Shown here in pieces: positions 31,010-38,820 of a DNA stretch of 39,384 bases; position 1 is the stretch's first letter; each line of letters starts with the position of its first letter. The notes under the pieces are model-generated. The model had not been told where the DNA came from. It ran no database searches and saw only the letters and a list, made by a program, of their open reading frames with translations. The translations under genes and the position numbers were made by a program. The DNA is taken from contig DATJPR010000104.1 in the NCBI GenBank assembly GCA_035506295.1, forward strand, positions 1 to 39,384, given 5' to 3'. The DNA is from DATJPR01 sp035506295 (GTDB taxonomy: Bacteria; Bacteroidota; Ignavibacteria; UBA10030; UBA6906).

Positions 31010-33301
31010 ATGAAAACTCTACTGGTCATTTTCATCCTTGCATCTCAAACAGCGGCCGCCCAGGGATCGTCCCCCTACGTGAAACAGGCGACATGGCAGG
31101 AGACGGTCCGCTGCTCGGCTGATTCTCTTCATCGACTTGAAGCGGCAGCGCGCAAGTGGGAAAACGCGCGGATGTCCCCGTGGTATGTCATCGGACCCTT
31201 CAAGAGCGGGAACCGGAACCCGTTCGACGAAGCGTTCCCGCCGGAGGAGAAGATCAGTCTCGATCGTCGGTACGGCGCGCTCAAATGGATGAAACGTCCG
31301 GATTGGAACAGCGGGAAGGTGACCGAACTGCTTCCCGCGGTCTGGTGCGCATCGTATCTGACACGGACGATCACCGTTCCACGCGATACGGTGCTCACGA
31401 TCTATCTGGGAAGCGATGACGGGATCAAGGTATGGGTGAACGGCGACATCGTCCTGAAGGACAGTTCGTACCGCGGGTGTGAGGCGAATCAGGACACGTC
31501 CATCGCGCATCTCCGGAAAGGGAAAAACGTTCTCCTGATGAAGATCACGAACGGCGACGGCCCGACGGCGTTCTACTTCTCCCTCGTCGGTCCGAACGTG
31601 GACGGCCTCTGGGCACAAGTGGAACGCGATTTCCCGGATCCCGAAACGCTGCGTGAGATGTACTGGGAGCGTGCGGACAGCATCTGGGACGCGGAGTGGT
31701 CGGCGGGAGATGTGAGTGAGTTGGGTCGACGATATTGGAATGCGTACGTCCGGACCGCCGAAGAACTCGGAATCGATGTCGGCACCCGCCCGGTGGTGAA
31801 ATCCGTCCCGGACCTTGCCCTCGTCCGCGAGCGCTACATCGAGGCGCGGAGAAAGGACTTCGAGCGGTTCGCGCATCTCACGCCAAAGGAAGTCCCGGAG
31901 CCGAAGATCCATGGGCCGGCAATCTTCGGGGTGCGTCCCGGCAATCCGTTCCTCTATCGGATCCCTGCTACAGGGTCCCGGCCAATGACGTTCTTTGCAC
32001 ACGGCCTCCCGTCAGGGTTGTCGATCGATACGTCGACGGGTCTGATTACCGGCAGTGTCGCCGCCCGCGGGGCGTACAAGGTGGTCTTCAAGGCGACGAA
32101 TGCCCTCGGCTCCGCACTGAAAGACTTCACGATTATTGTAGGCGACCGGATTGCACTCACGCCGCCGCTCGGTTGGAACAGTTGGAATTGTTTCGCTTCA
32201 GCGGTCGATGAAGCGAAAGTTCGCAGCGCGGCGGATGCCATGGTGAAGAGCGGGCTGGCAAATCACGGCTGGACCTATATCAATATCGACGATTGCTGGA
32301 TGGTACGCCCGGGCTCCGTTGATCCCCTGACTGCCGGTGTCCCCCGCACGAGGGATGGTCGGATCAACGCGAATGCAAAATTCCCGGACATGAGTGGATT
32401 GTCGAACTACGTGCATGAGAAGGGGTTGAAGCTCGGGATCTATTCCTCGCCCGGTCCGCTGACCTGCGCGGGGTACACCGGAAGTTATCAGCACGAGCTC
32501 GACGACGCACGACAGTATGCGGCATGGGGGATCGACTACCTGAAATACGACTGGTGTTCGTATGGAGACATCAATCATGATACGTCGCGCGCGGCCTATG
32601 AAAAGCCTTATCACGTCATGAGGGCCGCCCTCGATTCTGTGCACCGCGATATCGTGTATAGTCTCTGCCAGTACGGCATGAAGAACGTCTGGGAGTGGGG
32701 CGACTCTGTCGGGGGAAACTGCTGGCGGACAACGGGCGACATCACCGACACGTGGCAGAGCATGTCAGGCATTGGTTTCAACCAGAACGGACATGAGCCG
32801 TACGCGGGTCCGGGACATTGGAACGATCCCGACATGCTGGTCGTCGGGTGGGTCGGCTGGGGTCCGCAGCTCCATCCAACGAGGCTCACTCCCGAAGAAG
32901 AGATCACCCACATCACGCTCTGGTCGCTTCTCGCGGCGCCAATGCTGATCGGCTGCGACATGACGAAGCTCGACGAGTTCACGTACGGCCTGCTGAGCAA
33001 CGACGAGGTGCTGGACGTGAACCAGGATGAGCTCGGCGTTCAGGGACGCCGGATCGCACGGCGCGGAGAAACTGAGATCTGGGTCAAACCCCTGCACGAC
33101 GGGTCGCTTGCTGTCGGGCTCTTCAATCGCGGTTCGCAGAAATCAGACATCGCGGTAGACTGGAACGAACTTGGCGTCCACGGGCCATGCGCGGTGCGTG
33201 ATTGCTGGAGACAGAAAGACCTCGGGACGTTCCCCGAAAAATATCAGATGACCGTCGGCAGACATGGCGCCGCCCTCCTTCGCATTATTCCTTCACACTA
33301 A
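31010..33301 (+). CDS. GH27 alpha-galactosidase (or alpha-N-acetylgalactosaminidase)
   Basis: The ~763-residue secreted enzyme has a Sec signal (MKTLLVIFILASQTAAAQ), a beta-sandwich of about 170 residues with GSDDGIKVWVNGDIV (PA14-like or related), and an immunoglobulin-like putative Ig domain (FRYRIPA-type, LPSGLSIDTSTGLITG). The GH27 barrel follows: TPPLGWNSWNCFA, YINIDDCWM, GIYSSPGPLTCAGYTGSY, LKYDWCS with nucleophile D514, TGDITDTW with acid/base D577, and a C-terminal beta domain. GH27 enzymes remove terminal alpha-galactose or alpha-GalNAc with retention. An ATG at 30983 overlaps the previous stop codon (ATGA) and is also possible; 31010 gives a conventional signal peptide. Confidence 0.93.
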   Translation: MKTLLVIFILASQTAAAQGSSPYVKQATWQETVRCSADSLHRLEAAARKWENARMSPWYVIGPFKSGNRNPFDEAFPPEEKISLDRRYGALKWMKRPDWNSGKVTELLPAVWCASYLTRTITVPRDTVLTIYLGSDDGIKVWVNGDIVLKDSSYRGCEANQDTSIAHLRKGKNVLLMKITNGDGPTAFYFSLVGPNVDGLWAQVERDFPDPETLREMYWERADSIWDAEWSAGDVSELGRRYWNAYVRTAEELGIDVGTRPVVKSVPDLALVRERYIEARRKDFERFAHLTPKEVPEPKIHGPAIFGVRPGNPFLYRIPATGSRPMTFFAHGLPSGLSIDTSTGLITGSVAARGAYKVVFKATNALGSALKDFTIIVGDRIALTPPLGWNSWNCFASAVDEAKVRSAADAMVKSGLANHGWTYINIDDCWMVRPGSVDPLTAGVPRTRDGRINANAKFPDMSGLSNYVHEKGLKLGIYSSPGPLTCAGYTGSYQHELDDARQYAAWGIDYLKYDWCSYGDINHDTSRAAYEKPYHVMRAALDSVHRDIVYSLCQYGMKNVWEWGDSVGGNCWRTTGDITDTWQSMSGIGFNQNGHEPYAGPGHWNDPDMLVVGWVGWGPQLHPTRLTPEEEITHITLWSLLAAPMLIGCDMTKLDEFTYGLLSNDEVLDVNQDELGVQGRRIARRGETEIWVKPLHDGSLAVGLFNRGSQKSDIAVDWNELGVHGPCAVRDCWRQKDLGTFPEKYQMTVGRHGAALLRIIPSH

Positions 33302-33320
33302 TGATATCGGCCACTCGACT

Positions 33321-35039
33321 ATGCATCGCATGCAGCAGAGAATTCTTGACGTTTCCGGATGGATCTTCGCAGTGATGGCCCTGCTCTTTGCCGCCGGCTG
33401 TCGCCCTTCAAACGAGATCACGCGTGAGGAACCCGTGAAAGCTGGCCCGTATGCCATTGTCCCCAAACCGGTGTCGCTGGTTCCCGGGTCGGGGACGTTT
33501 GCGCTCTCGCCCTCGACGAGGATTGTGGTTCCGCACAATGCGCCGGAGATCCGGAAAGTCGCAGAAGCGTTCCTCGCGGGGGTTGGCACATCCTTCGTCG
33601 TCCCTCCCCGGATCATCGAAGGAGGGACCGGCGACACTGACGCGGTAGTGTTCTCGCTGGATTCATCATCAGCGGATCGGACGCCGCCGGAAGGGTACAG
33701 GCTCAACGTGTCACCGTCGAAGGTTTACATGGTCGCATCGAGCCCGGCTGGCCTTTTTTACGGCGTGCAGACACTGCTTCAGCTTCTTCCGCCGGAGATC
33801 CTCTCACGGTATCCGACCATGCATCGCTGGCTCGACATTCCGTGTGTGGCGATCTCGGACGCACCGAGGTTTCCCTGGAGGGGAATGCATCTCGATGTTT
33901 CTCGCCATTTCTTTCCCAAGGAGTTCATCAAGCAGTACCTCGACCTGCTCGCGATGTACAAGATCAACGTCTTTCACTGGCATTTGACCGATGACAATGG
34001 TTGGCGGATCGAGATCAAGAAGTATCCCAAACTCACGAGTGTCGGTGCGTGGCGTGTCGACAGGGAAGACCAGCCGTGGGATCATCGCGACCCGCCGAGG
34101 CCCGGAGAGGTCGCAACGTACGGAGGCTATTACACGCAGGACGACATCAGGGAGATCGTCGCCTACGCGGCGGACCGGTTCATCATGGTGCTTCCGGAGA
34201 TCGAAATGCCGGCGCATTCGGTCGAAGCGCTTGCAGCTTATCCCCAGTATTCCTGCACAGGCGGTCCGTTCTACGTCTTGCCGGGAGGATACTGGCCGAA
34301 CGCGAATATCTTTTGCGCGGGGAACGACAGCACATTCGACTTTCTCGATGATGTCCTTGATGAAGTGGCTGCGCTATTTCCCTGCCCGTACATCCACATC
34401 GGCGGCGACGAGGCAGACAAATCCAACTGGAAGAAGTGCCCGAAGGATCAGGCCAGGATCAAAGCCGAGGGACTGAAGAACGAGGAAGAGCTTCAGAGCT
34501 ACTTCATCAGGAGGATCGAGAAGCATCTCAACAGCATAGGCAAGAGGTTGATTGGGTGGGACGAGATCCTTCAGGGTGGATTGGCACCGAATGCGACGGT
34601 GATGTCGTGGCGGGGAACAGATGGTGGCATTGCGGCAGCGAGGCAGGGCCATGACGTTGTCATGAGCCCGACGCGCTATTGCTATTTCGATTATTATCAG
34701 TCTTCCTCGGGTGAGCCGCCGGCCGGAGGCGGGTTCTTGCCGCTGGACACGGTGTATTCGTATGACGTGATGCCACCGGGTCTCAACGCGGAGGAGCAGC
34801 GGCACATTCTGGGCGCGCAAGCGAACCTGTGGTCCGAGTACATTCCTACGGCGATCCATGCGGAGTACATGCTGTTGCCGCGGATGCTTGCACTTGCCGA
34901 AGACGTTTGGACCCCTCTTTCGGAGAAGAATTATCAGGATTTCCTTGGCCGGGTTCTGGCACATTACAGGCGGTTTGATGCGATGGGAGTGAGCTATCGG
35001 GATTTCAGGAAGAGCGTTCACTCGGACGAATCTCATTAG
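33321..35039 (+). CDS. GH20 beta-N-acetylhexosaminidase lipoprotein
   Basis: The 572-residue protein has a lipoprotein signal (GWIFAVMALLFAAGC, lipobox AAGC). A GH20b-type N-terminal domain includes IVPKPVSLVPGSG and PAGLFYGVQTLLQLLP. The GH20 barrel has FPWRGMHLDVSRHFF, FHWHLTDDNGWRIEI, PEIEMPAHS and HIGGDEADKSNW, in which D363-E364 are the catalytic pair that uses the substrate's acetamido group. All key residues are present. The enzyme removes terminal beta-GlcNAc or beta-GalNAc. It is the last gene of the operon. An ATG nine bases further in is also possible. No ordinary terminator follows, only the inverted heptamer block at 35054-35126. Confidence 0.94.
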   Translation: MHRMQQRILDVSGWIFAVMALLFAAGCRPSNEITREEPVKAGPYAIVPKPVSLVPGSGTFALSPSTRIVVPHNAPEIRKVAEAFLAGVGTSFVVPPRIIEGGTGDTDAVVFSLDSSSADRTPPEGYRLNVSPSKVYMVASSPAGLFYGVQTLLQLLPPEILSRYPTMHRWLDIPCVAISDAPRFPWRGMHLDVSRHFFPKEFIKQYLDLLAMYKINVFHWHLTDDNGWRIEIKKYPKLTSVGAWRVDREDQPWDHRDPPRPGEVATYGGYYTQDDIREIVAYAADRFIMVLPEIEMPAHSVEALAAYPQYSCTGGPFYVLPGGYWPNANIFCAGNDSTFDFLDDVLDEVAALFPCPYIHIGGDEADKSNWKKCPKDQARIKAEGLKNEEELQSYFIRRIEKHLNSIGKRLIGWDEILQGGLAPNATVMSWRGTDGGIAAARQGHDVVMSPTRYCYFDYYQSSSGEPPAGGGFLPLDTVYSYDVMPPGLNAEEQRHILGAQANLWSEYIPTAIHAEYMLLPRMLALAEDVWTPLSEKNYQDFLGRVLAHYRRFDAMGVSYRDFRKSVHSDESH

Positions 35040-35053
35040 GAAGGCAGCACAGA

Positions 35054-35126
35054 GTAAGAAGTGGGACGTAGGATGCAGGAAGAAAGCAGGCCTTGGGGCG
35101 CGAAGGGTTGTCGTCCTACTTCTTAC
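35054..35126. repeat. Heptamer array with inverted partner after the glycan operon
   Basis: Four 7-base units of type GTAGGAN run from 35054 to 35081, and the reverse-complement type runs 35113-35126. The outer 15 bases (35054-35068 and 35112-35126) are inverted repeats with one mismatch, so the block can fold as a hairpin with a 43-base loop. Unit sequence belongs to the same family as 694-728 and 39191-39218. Confidence 0.7.
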
Positions 35127-35188
35127 GTTCTAATTGCTGCTTTTGACCCGACTCCGCCACAAATTTGACACCTCGCGTGTGTCCGTTA

Positions 35189-35217
35189 TTGCTTTTTCCG
35201 ACGGAATTTTGTATATT
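35189..35217 (+). promoter_or_regulatory. Sigma-70-like promoter
   Basis: TTGCTT (35189-35194), a 17-base spacer and TATATT (35212-35217) form a good match. It lies 260 bases upstream of the zinc-ribbon gene. If it drives that gene, the leader is long; otherwise it makes a small RNA or peptide. Confidence 0.5.
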
Positions 35218-35227
35218 GCTTCGCAGC

Positions 35228-35476
35228 CACCAAACCTTGGGGGAATGTTTGGTGTCAAAGGCGGGAACGAAGAGCTCCTCAGATCCGCGGCGAGCCCCAA
35301 TAACAGCGCAATACTGAAGAAGATTGAAAATTTGTAATGGAAGGCCTTGATATTTCTGCTATTTAGGGCAGCGAATATTCATGGTCGGGGCATTTTGTGG
35401 AACTCTTCCATGTTACAATAGTATAATATCTATCCGCCGAGTACCGTCTCAATCAACTCCTCATAAGGAGGCTGTC
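35228..35476. other. Leader region with inverted repeat and possible 30-residue peptide
   Basis: CACCAAAC (35228-35235) and GTTTGGTG (35247-35254) are perfect eight-base inverted arms near the 5' end of the expected transcript. An ATG at 35245 opens a 30-codon frame ending at 35337, rich in Asn, Glu and Lys, with a G-rich stretch directly before it; coding status is uncertain. The rest up to 35476 is AT-rich and holds a second -10-like box at 35422. Confidence 0.35.
35422..35427 (+). promoter_or_regulatory. Consensus -10 box before the zinc-ribbon gene
   Basis: TATAAT is a perfect -10 hexamer about 50 bases before the GTG start at 35477. The -35 region is poor, so this may be a secondary promoter. 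Confidence 0.4.
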
Positions 35477-35641
35477 GTGAAAAAGGAAGTCCAGAACGTT
35501 TGCCGGTTTTGCGGCAACGAATTCCAAGGGCCAAGTGGTGCGTATCGATGTCCTCGTTGTAAGAAAAGAGAGCTCGAATACAAGGCGCAGCGGGAGAAAC
35601 TGAGGAAGAGCCTCCCATATTATCTCAAGACGGACATTTAA
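35477..35641 (+). CDS. Zinc-ribbon microprotein (54 aa)
   Basis: The 54-residue protein has two CxxC knuckles, CRFCGNEF and YRCPRCK, about 17 residues apart, forming a zinc ribbon. A very basic, charged helix (RELEYKAQREKLRK) and the tail SLPYYLKTDI follow. Such small zinc ribbons bind nucleic acids or ribosomes; I cannot name the family. The GTG start is well supported by AAGGAGG at 35465-35471, five bases upstream. A strong terminator follows 28 bases after the stop, so it is a single-gene unit. Confidence 0.8.
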   Translation: MKKEVQNVCRFCGNEFQGPSGAYRCPRCKKRELEYKAQREKLRKSLPYYLKTDI

Positions 35642-35669
35642 CCGTGAGCGTTTCGTCGCAGTAGCAGCG

Positions 35670-35703
35670 AAAGGCCTTCTCCTACGGAAGGCCTTTTCGT
35701 TTA
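35670..35703 (+). terminator. Rho-independent terminator
   Basis: AAAGGCCTTC (35670-35679) and GAAGGCCTTT (35687-35696) form a perfect ten-base-pair stem with a seven-base loop, followed by a T-rich stretch. It ends the zinc-ribbon gene. Confidence 0.88.
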
Positions 35704-35772
35704 TTCCGCCCTGTGCGCACCCCGGATCGCCACCGCGCTCCGGACGTGCAGTCACAGTCCATACACCTGATC

Positions 35773-36167
35773 CTAATTTTTATGAGCCCTTTGAACGGCA
35801 CGCCGGGAATGGTTTACGTCATAGACACGCTCGATGCAGACCTTGTCGGGGGCGGAGGGGGCGAGCTTGTCGTCCCCTTTACCATGGTCGATCATGACGA
35901 TGCCGCCGAGGACGCGGGCATTGAGGACGACTTCGGAGCGGCTGATCGGACGATCACACAGCACACAGATGTCGAGCGGGTGTCGGTCCCCCTTGTTGAC
36001 GACGGTGGAGAGAGCTCCAACCCACCGGGTGCAGAAGTTCCCGGGAAGAATCCGTAGAGTATTGGCGGCAGGGATGACGTCCGCTGCGGCCAGTCCACGC
36101 GCAGATACCCCATGGTTCTCTCCACCTCGTAGTTTCTTCCTTCGAACGGTGTAATCTCGATGAACAT
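35773..36167 (-). pseudogene. ppa: Decayed inorganic pyrophosphatase gene (frameshifted)
   Basis: On the minus strand the frame from 36167 gives FIEITPFEGRNYEVERTMG, LRVDWPQRTSSLPPILYGFF and then loses similarity. In the next frame it resumes as NKGDRHPLDICVLCDRPIS, VLNARVLGGIVMIDHGKGDDK and YDVNHSRRAVQRAH, ending at 35773. Joined, these match family I inorganic pyrophosphatase (PPi to two phosphates). The join needs one missing base near 36017-36025. Key residues also differ: the Lys of the KYE motif is Asn, the Arg after VD is Trp, and the first Asp of DGDPxD is lost. The usual N-terminal HPWHD part is absent; that place holds a G-rich repeat. A real pseudogene seems likelier than a sequencing error. 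Confidence 0.75.
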
Positions 36168-36345
36168 GTGCACGGCATCAGGCGGGCTGGGTCCCTGTCC
36201 CCGCCCTGTCCCCGGCTCTGACCTCCGCCAATCTGTCTGTGCCCGATCTCACGATTTCGTCCATTGACTGGCGTCTGTCGACCAGTGTCAATTGGTCCTT
36301 TCAGTCCCGGGCCTGTCCCCCTTGCGCTCTTGACAGGTTTTTCTC

Positions 36346-36387
36346 TTGACACCTGCAACTATACATCGTATATTTACGTTAAACGAT
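36346..36387 (+). promoter_or_regulatory. ars promoter with overlapping inverted repeat
   Basis: TTGACA (36346-36351), exactly 17 bases, then TATATT (36369-36374) is a near-consensus sigma-70 promoter. ATCGT (36365-36369) and ACGAT (36383-36387) are inverted arms overlapping the -10 box and the start point, a likely place for the ArsR operator. The arsR start is 23 bases further on. Confidence 0.7.
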
Positions 36388-36409
36388 ATAAGATCAGGAC
36401 GACCCCCCC

Positions 36410-36745
36410 ATGGCCTACAGCAAAGCGGAAGAATTCAAAGTTGCCGACCAGGCGCTCGCGGACTTCGCAAGGGCGATTGCACACCCCGCGAGGATCATGA
36501 TCCTGCGGACGCTCGCGAACAGGAAACAGTGTATCTGCGGCGAACTCGTTGAAGTCCTCCCGCTCGCTCAGTCCACGGTCTCTCAGCACCTGAAGGCACT
36601 GCGCGAAGCCGGACTGATCGCGGGAGAACTCGAGGGGCCGCGGTCGTGCTATTGCCTCGATGCAAAAGCCATCCAGAGGTTCGGAACACTTTTGCACTCG
36701 TTCGTCGATATGCTCGAAGAAACGGCCGACAAAGAATGTTGCTGA
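36410..36745 (+). CDS. arsR: ArsR-family arsenic-responsive repressor
   Basis: The 111-residue winged-helix protein matches ArsR/SmtB repressors. It has the family start (ALADFARAIAHPARIMILRTL), then KQCICGELVEVL, whose CxC at the beginning of helix alpha-3 resembles the metalloid site (ELCVCDL) of arsenic sensors. The recognition helix is PLAQSTVSQHLKALREAGLI. The C-terminus has two further Cys (KECC). It should repress the promoter at 36346 and release it on binding As(III). It is followed by arsM after 24 bases, so the operon is self-regulated. I see no ribosome binding site; the leader is short and C-rich before the ATG. Confidence 0.93.
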   Translation: MAYSKAEEFKVADQALADFARAIAHPARIMILRTLANRKQCICGELVEVLPLAQSTVSQHLKALREAGLIAGELEGPRSCYCLDAKAIQRFGTLLHSFVDMLEETADKECC

Positions 36746-36769
36746 AGCCCATCAGGAAAGGATAGTCTC

Positions 36770-37567
36770 ATGTCATCTTCAGATATCAAAGAAAACGTGA
36801 AGAAGCACTACGCCGGGATCGCCGTCCAGCCACCAAGCCCCAAGGCATCGAGCTGTTGCGGCCCGACGCCGTGCGGATGCGACTCCATGAATGCCGATCT
36901 GTCCGACGCATATTCTCGCCTCCCAGGCTATGTGTCCGATGCCGACCTCGGGCTCGGCTGCGGCATTCCGGTGGATATCGCCGGGATCAAGCCAGGAGAC
37001 ACCGTTCTTGACCTCGGCTCCGGAGCGGGGAACGATGTCTTCGTTGCCCGCCACCTTGTCGGGGAGACCGGCCGCGTGATTGGCGTCGATATGACCGAAG
37101 AGATGATCTGGAAAGCCGAGAGCAACAAAACCAAACTCGGCCACGGCAACGTTGAATTCCGACGGGGCGAAATCGAGGACCTTCCTGTGGAGGCCAACAC
37201 TATCGACGTTGTCATCAGCAATTGCGTTCTGAATCTCGTGCCGAACAAAACACGTGCCTTCGCGGAGATCTATCGAGTACTCAAGCCGGGCGGACATTTT
37301 TCCATTTCGGACATTGTCCTGACCGGGGAGCTCCCGCCTGCACTTGCCGCCGACGTTGCGATGTACGCGGAGTGTGTTGCAGGGGCGCTGCAGAAGGAAG
37401 ATTACCTGGCGAGGATCCGGGCCGCAGGGTTCTCCGGCGTCGAGGTTCAACGAGAGCAGCGCGTTCCGATGCCCGAAGAAACTCTCTTGAAATTCGGGAC
37501 CACCGCTGAGGCGGCCCACTTCACGGTGTGGAGCATTACGGTTGTGGGTCAAAAGCCAGGCAACTGA
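36770..37567 (+). CDS. arsM: Arsenite S-adenosylmethionine methyltransferase ArsM
   Basis: The 265-residue protein methylates As(III) with S-adenosylmethionine. The SAM motif is VLDLGSGAGND (D81-G87). As(III)-binding cysteines of the family are present: C152 in SNCVLN and C202 in AECVAG, with C64 in GLGCGIP and an N-terminal Cys cluster (SSCCGPTPCGCDS, C29, C30, C35, C37). Length is normal. The segment VLKPGGHFSISDIVL is typical of the family. AGGAAAGGA lies eight bases before ATG 36770. It is the second gene of the arsenic operon. Confidence 0.95.
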   Translation: MSSSDIKENVKKHYAGIAVQPPSPKASSCCGPTPCGCDSMNADLSDAYSRLPGYVSDADLGLGCGIPVDIAGIKPGDTVLDLGSGAGNDVFVARHLVGETGRVIGVDMTEEMIWKAESNKTKLGHGNVEFRRGEIEDLPVEANTIDVVISNCVLNLVPNKTRAFAEIYRVLKPGGHFSISDIVLTGELPPALAADVAMYAECVAGALQKEDYLARIRAAGFSGVEVQREQRVPMPEETLLKFGTTAEAAHFTVWSITVVGQKPGN

Positions 37568-37580
37568 TGGTGAGTGCACC

Positions 37581-38453
37581 ATGGGAACATCGATGAATCT
37601 CCCATCCATAAGTGTCAGAAAATCCCGGCCGGAAGATCTACCCGCCGTCGAGGGACTTCTGACGTCGGCCTCGCTGCCGCTCGATGGAGTCCGGGATCAC
37701 TTCCCGTCATTTCTCGTAGCCGAGTCAGACAACGGGGTTGTCGGAGCGGTCGGCATGGAGCATTACGGCCGAAGCGCGCTTCTACGCTCGCTGGTGGTTG
37801 AGCGCGATCTTCGCTCCACGGGGATCGGGAGTGTACTCCATGACGCGCTCCTGACCGAAGCCAACAGGAGCGGGGTCAGGGAGGTTGTTCTCTTGACGAC
37901 GACCGCGGCGCCCTTCTTCTCTCACAAGGGTTTCAAGAGCGTGTCCCGCGATGCCATCGAAGGGCGGATCACGTCATCACCCGAATTCACCGGCGCGTGT
38001 CCTTCGTCGGCGGCGATCATGCGGCGAAAGCTCGGGCAACGCGTTCTCATCCTCTGCACGGGCAACGTCTGCCGGAGTCAGATGGCCGCCGCATTCCTCC
38101 GGTCGTTCGACCCCTGGCTCGATGTCCAATCCGCCGGTGTCGAGCCCGCCGAAAGGATCGCGCCCCTGACCATGCGCGTTATGGAGGAAGCAGGGATCTC
38201 CCTCGCGAATGCCCGATCCCGCGACGTTCGCGAGTTTGTCGCACAGTCCTTTGATTTTGTGGTGACCGTCTGCGACCATGCGCGGGAGACATGTCCCGTC
38301 TTCACGGGCCCCGTCGAAAACAGGAGACACTTCGGATTCGAAGACCCCGGCAACGCTCGCGGGACGGAGGCTGAACGGTTGGCGATATTCCGTTCCACCC
38401 GTGACGCGATCCGGGAGAGATTTCTGAAATTCTACCATGACGAACTTCTGTAG
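37581..38453 (+). CDS. arsC: ArsN2-type acetyltransferase fused to thioredoxin-linked arsenate reductase ArsC
   Basis: The 290-residue protein has two domains. Residues ~5-145 are a GNAT acetyltransferase of the ArsN2 type, with FLVAESDNGVVGAVGMEHYG, LLRSLVVERDLRSTGIGS and LLTTTAAPFFSHKGF; relatives acetylate organoarsenicals such as arsinothricin. Residues ~150-290 are a low-molecular-weight phosphatase-like ArsC with the CX5R loop C159-R165 (LCTGNVCRSQ) and C231 and C238 seven residues apart, the resolving pair of thioredoxin-coupled enzymes; DP of FEDPGN is the usual acid. It reduces As(V) to As(III). Start chosen at ATG 37581, 13 bases after arsM; an ATG at 37593 is also possible. No efflux pump follows within the window. 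Confidence 0.92.
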   Translation: MGTSMNLPSISVRKSRPEDLPAVEGLLTSASLPLDGVRDHFPSFLVAESDNGVVGAVGMEHYGRSALLRSLVVERDLRSTGIGSVLHDALLTEANRSGVREVVLLTTTAAPFFSHKGFKSVSRDAIEGRITSSPEFTGACPSSAAIMRRKLGQRVLILCTGNVCRSQMAAAFLRSFDPWLDVQSAGVEPAERIAPLTMRVMEEAGISLANARSRDVREFVAQSFDFVVTVCDHARETCPVFTGPVENRRHFGFEDPGNARGTEAERLAIFRSTRDAIRERFLKFYHDELL

Positions 38454-38820
38454 ACCTGCCCATCCCTCTCCCTCCCACTCCTGCACTTGTCCATCTCGCT
38501 TTTGAGAATCGTCCCTGCCTGTAGATAATGAAAATCGTTGATTCCGAGCGGTTTCGGCAATTGAAATCGGCATTGAAGTTGTGCCCTGAAGAAGTGCCGA
38601 TCAGGATTTTGTGTGCTGAAACGATGGTCGGTGTCAGGACACGGGGTTGTTCTCCCCCACAGGCGTGATTTGCCGCCCGCGTCCTTTCGTCATGCATTCC
38701 ATCCGTCCTGTGTCTCGCTTTCAACGCCGCCGGGCTGTTGTCACCGCGGTGAAAGAATTCCTGGTTTGGCGGGTGTCACCGGTCACACGCAATCATGTAC
38801 TGTTCCAGGACTACGCGGGT
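38454..38820. other. Intergenic region after the arsenic operon
   Basis: These 367 bases hold no gene I can support. A pyrimidine-rich stretch (38459-38500) follows the operon, and the frame of the next gene remains open back to 38647, so its start could lie earlier than annotated. No clear terminator was found. Confidence 0.4.

Noticed and set aside
35134..35337. 67-codon plus-strand frame after the glycan operon
   Set aside because: Its first half overlaps the promoter at 35189-35217 and has no ribosome binding site; only the last 30 codons remain a weak possibility.
35713..36057. Plus-strand frame opposite the pyrophosphatase remnant
   Set aside because: The minus strand gives clear pyrophosphatase similarity in two frames; the plus-strand frame is its shadow.
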